A stretch of DNA of 6,398 nucleotides from NCBI GenBank assembly GCA_946402595.1, contig CAMIWY010000086.1, forward strand, positions 1 to 6,398, in the 5' to 3' direction. The translations under genes and the position numbers were made by a program. The stretch is from an uncultured Clostridia bacterium. Lineage in GTDB: Bacteria; Bacillota; Clostridia; Peptostreptococcales; Anaerovoracaceae. The notes under the pieces are model-generated. The model ran no database searches and was not told where the DNA came from. It saw only the letters and a program-made list of their open reading frames with translations. This document shows, piece after piece, positions 5,902-6,398 of the stretch (position 1 is its first letter; each line of letters begins with the position of its first letter).

Positions 5902-6398
5902 TTATACTTCTCGTTCTGTGCCTTTGATCTTGTAAATAATCAGCCCTATGACCAGCCCTATAAGTGACGGCACGACCCATCCGAGACCTATGTCAAAGAA
6001 CGGGAATATTTTGCCCGCCAGCTCTGTCATTGCCGGAATGTTCAGTGCTGTCTGGATTCCTTCAGGCAGTGTCTTCGCAAAATCGAATATGGCTGCTATG
6101 AAGGCCCCTGCTGTTACCCAGCGGTATACATGCCTGCTGCCGCCGAAGGTCCTCTCTGCCAGCGCCATGACCACGAGCGTGATGACCAGCGGATACAGCA
6201 GCATCAGGAACGGTACTGCGTAGTTGATGATGGCTGTCAGCCCGACATTAGATACTACGAACGAGAATGCCGTGAAGGCTATCGCCCAGCCTCTGTAGCT
6301 GAGAGTGCCCGGGAACATCCTGACGAACATCTCTGAGCAGCTCGTTACCAGTCCGAGTGCTGTCTTGAGGCAGGCAAAAGTAATGGTTATTGCCAGTG
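5902..6398 (-). CDS. brnQ: Branched-chain amino acid carrier BrnQ (C-terminal part, 5' end outside window)
   Basis: BrnQ carriers (LIVCS family) are cytoplasmic-membrane symporters that import leucine, isoleucine and valine with a cation. The 164 visible residues are the C-terminal third of a protein that is normally about 430-450 residues; the frame continues past the right edge. The first visible residues, LAITITFACLKTALGLVTSCSEMF, match the conserved family segment with TA-GL-T-CSE. They are followed by hydrophobic helices in YRGWAIAFTAFSFVVSNVGL, AIINYAVPFLMLLYPLVITLVVMAL, VTAGAFIAAIFDFAKTL and FFDIGLGWVVPSLIGLVIGLIIY. The protein ends in the charged tail KIKGTEREV. No internal stop or frameshift is seen. 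The internal ATG at 6330 is not the start, since conserved sequence continues upstream. The ybaK-like gene follows after 169 bp. Confidence 0.93.
   Translation of the reverse strand, partial: LAITITFACLKTALGLVTSCSEMFVRMFPGTLSYRGWAIAFTAFSFVVSNVGLTAIINYAVPFLMLLYPLVITLVVMALAERTFGGSRHVYRWVTAGAFIAAIFDFAKTLPEGIQTALNIPAMTELAGKIFPFFDIGLGWVVPSLIGLVIGLIIYKIKGTEREV

Overview
The window is a piece of a bacterial chromosome in which all six recognisable genes lie on the minus strand. Read in the direction of transcription (right to left) they are: the C-terminal part of a BrnQ-type branched-chain amino acid carrier, a YbaK/EbsC-family aminoacyl-tRNA deacylase, a long-chain acyl-CoA synthetase (AMP-forming), an alanine/ornithine-racemase-family PLP enzyme, transcription factor GreA, and a nearly complete class II lysyl-tRNA synthetase that runs off the left edge. 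The adjacent greA-lysS pair, strong GGAGG-type ribosome binding sites, a BrnQ carrier and the Orr-like racemase suggest a Gram-positive anaerobe of the Bacillota (Clostridia) with balanced base composition. That placement is inference; no rRNA or other phylogenetic marker was available beyond the proteins.

Layout. 6398-5902: brnQ 3' part. 5901-5733: a 169-bp gap with an exact TATAAT and a 123-bp imperfect hairpin (5759-5881) whose outer arms match perfectly over 20 bp. 5732-5253: ybaK-like gene. 5252-5175: a short gap with a good sigma-A promoter overlapped by an interrupted palindrome, plus a second copy of the half-site in the leader. 5174-3285: acyl-CoA ligase. 3221-2106: racemase, 63 bp downstream of the ligase stop and probably co-transcribed with it. 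2108-1960: a long hairpin beginning at the racemase stop codon, a small hairpin with a T run, and an AT-rich stretch that could hold the greA promoter. 1959-1480: greA. 1480-1: lysS, whose ATG overlaps the greA stop by one base (TAATG).

Function. greA and lysS are a housekeeping transcription/translation pair. The ligase activates fatty acids, the deacylase edits mischarged tRNA, the racemase inverts an amino acid, and BrnQ imports branched-chain amino acids. No single pathway links them, so this looks like core genome rather than a mobile or defence island. I see no transposase, phage gene, CRISPR array, tRNA or rRNA. The unexplained signals are between genes: the brnQ/ybaK hairpin, the operator-like repeats at the ligase promoter, and the hairpin at the racemase stop. 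I did not find a convincing new multi-gene system.
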